From Erythrophleum ivorense (Eukaryota > Streptophyta > Magnoliopsida > Fabales > Fabaceae), in assembly GCA_026724425.1 (NCBI GenBank), contig JAIUCV010000397.1:496001-560000 (forward strand): DNA of 64,000 bases. Reading direction: 5' to 3'. This document shows positions 63,580 to 64,000 of the stretch, in pieces. The notes beneath the pieces were generated by a model. The model was not told the DNA's origin. It searched no databases and saw only the letters and a list, made by a program, of their open reading frames with translations. The position numbers and the translations under genes are program-made. Positions within the stretch are counted from its first letter, which is position 1. Each line of letters starts with the position of its first letter.

Positions 63580-63950
63580 AATGTGTAATCTCACCGCGGC
63601 GCAAGCGAATAAAATTTTCTTGGAGAGTAACAGTGGTGAGGAATGCTGTGTCTTGAGAAATCTCATCATGGCTCAGAGTGAAAAAAATCGCCTAGGAAGG
63701 TAACAGAATGAAACCTCGCTGCGACGCGGCATGTACCACCGCGACGTTAGTCGAGGGAACAAAGTAAGGAGTGTCCAGTAACGAATCTCGCCACAGCGCA
63801 AGGGTGTTCTGCCAAGGCGAGGATCGTGGGACTTGGAATAGTAGCTTTAGGAGGCATTTCTGCCGTGACAAATTTCACAAAAGTTACCTAGTGGTTCCCA
63901 GAGTAATTCAGCCATGGCGCGAAAGGTCGAGGTCGTGGCTCAGGTCTCCA
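63580..63950. repeat. GC-rich degenerate repeat patch
   Basis: In otherwise AT-rich DNA, four related CpG-rich motifs recur at uneven spacing: CTCACCGCGGCGCAAG (63591), CTCGCTGCGACGCGG (63715), CTCGCCACAGCGCAAG (63787) and GCCATGGCGCGAAAG (63911). CGAGG-type motifs lie between them. No coding frame is supported. It is most likely part of the gypsy element that starts at 61445. Confidence 0.5.
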
Positions 63951-64000
63951 AACTCCTACCATTAGCCTAGAAACCCTAGTTTCTTTAATGGTAATGCTAA

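Noticed and set aside
63899..63905. CA followed by GAGTA as the right end of the LTR starting at 61445
   Set aside because: GAGTA does match the left flank, but the text after it does not resume the inverted viral fragment, so the match is probably chance.

Overview
This window is nuclear DNA from a flowering plant, most likely a (possibly woody) eudicot. It is AT-rich, and most of it is decayed or nested LTR retrotransposon sequence. It also carries an old endogenous plant pararetrovirus (Caulimoviridae) and one GT-AG-spliced plant glycosyltransferase gene. There are no bacterial-type operons, ribosome binding sites or CRISPR arrays. I could not name the species from sequence alone.

Layout. 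1-5.3 kb: decayed LTR-element sequence with two LTR tails, a tRNA-Met primer binding site and a small MITE. 7.0-10.4 kb: a degenerate Ty1/copia element whose RT-to-RNase H segment is deleted, abutting a broken LRK10-like receptor kinase domain (10.4-11.0 kb). 11.9-12.3 kb: a copia LTR remnant with its primer site. 12.8-15.0 kb: a gypsy-type LTR-like block. 15.0-28.05 kb: a defective Ty3/gypsy element. Its 5' LTR carries an unclassified 2.8 kb insert, and that insert holds a solo LTR. Its pol gene and 3' LTR are fused by an internal deletion. 28.1-31.5 kb: a probable reverse-oriented LTR. 31.9-33.3 kb: a Mutator-like non-autonomous transposon. 36.6-38.2 kb: an apparently intact two-exon UDP-glycosyltransferase of the UGT72 type, the one convincing functional gene here. 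39.5-61.4 kb: an endogenous pararetrovirus, broken by many stops and by four solo LTRs, three of them side by side or nested. It ends in the start of a second copy and an inverted fragment. 61.4 kb to the end: another gypsy-type LTR with GC-rich repeats.

The main result is a reconstructed insertion history. Five solo LTRs (3.0-3.7 kb) each have a perfect 5-bp target-site duplication: CTTTC, AAAGG, CTTTT, AAATG and ACAAG. Three of them split the viral reverse transcriptase gene just after its active-site YIDD codons. One of these was itself split by an oppositely oriented member of the same family, leaving a roughly 7.4 kb locus that could fold into a very long hairpin RNA. Removing the insertions in order restores a collinear host. 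The coding parts of these elements are fossils. Only the glycosyltransferase looks able to make a normal protein, so no pathway links the genes in this window.
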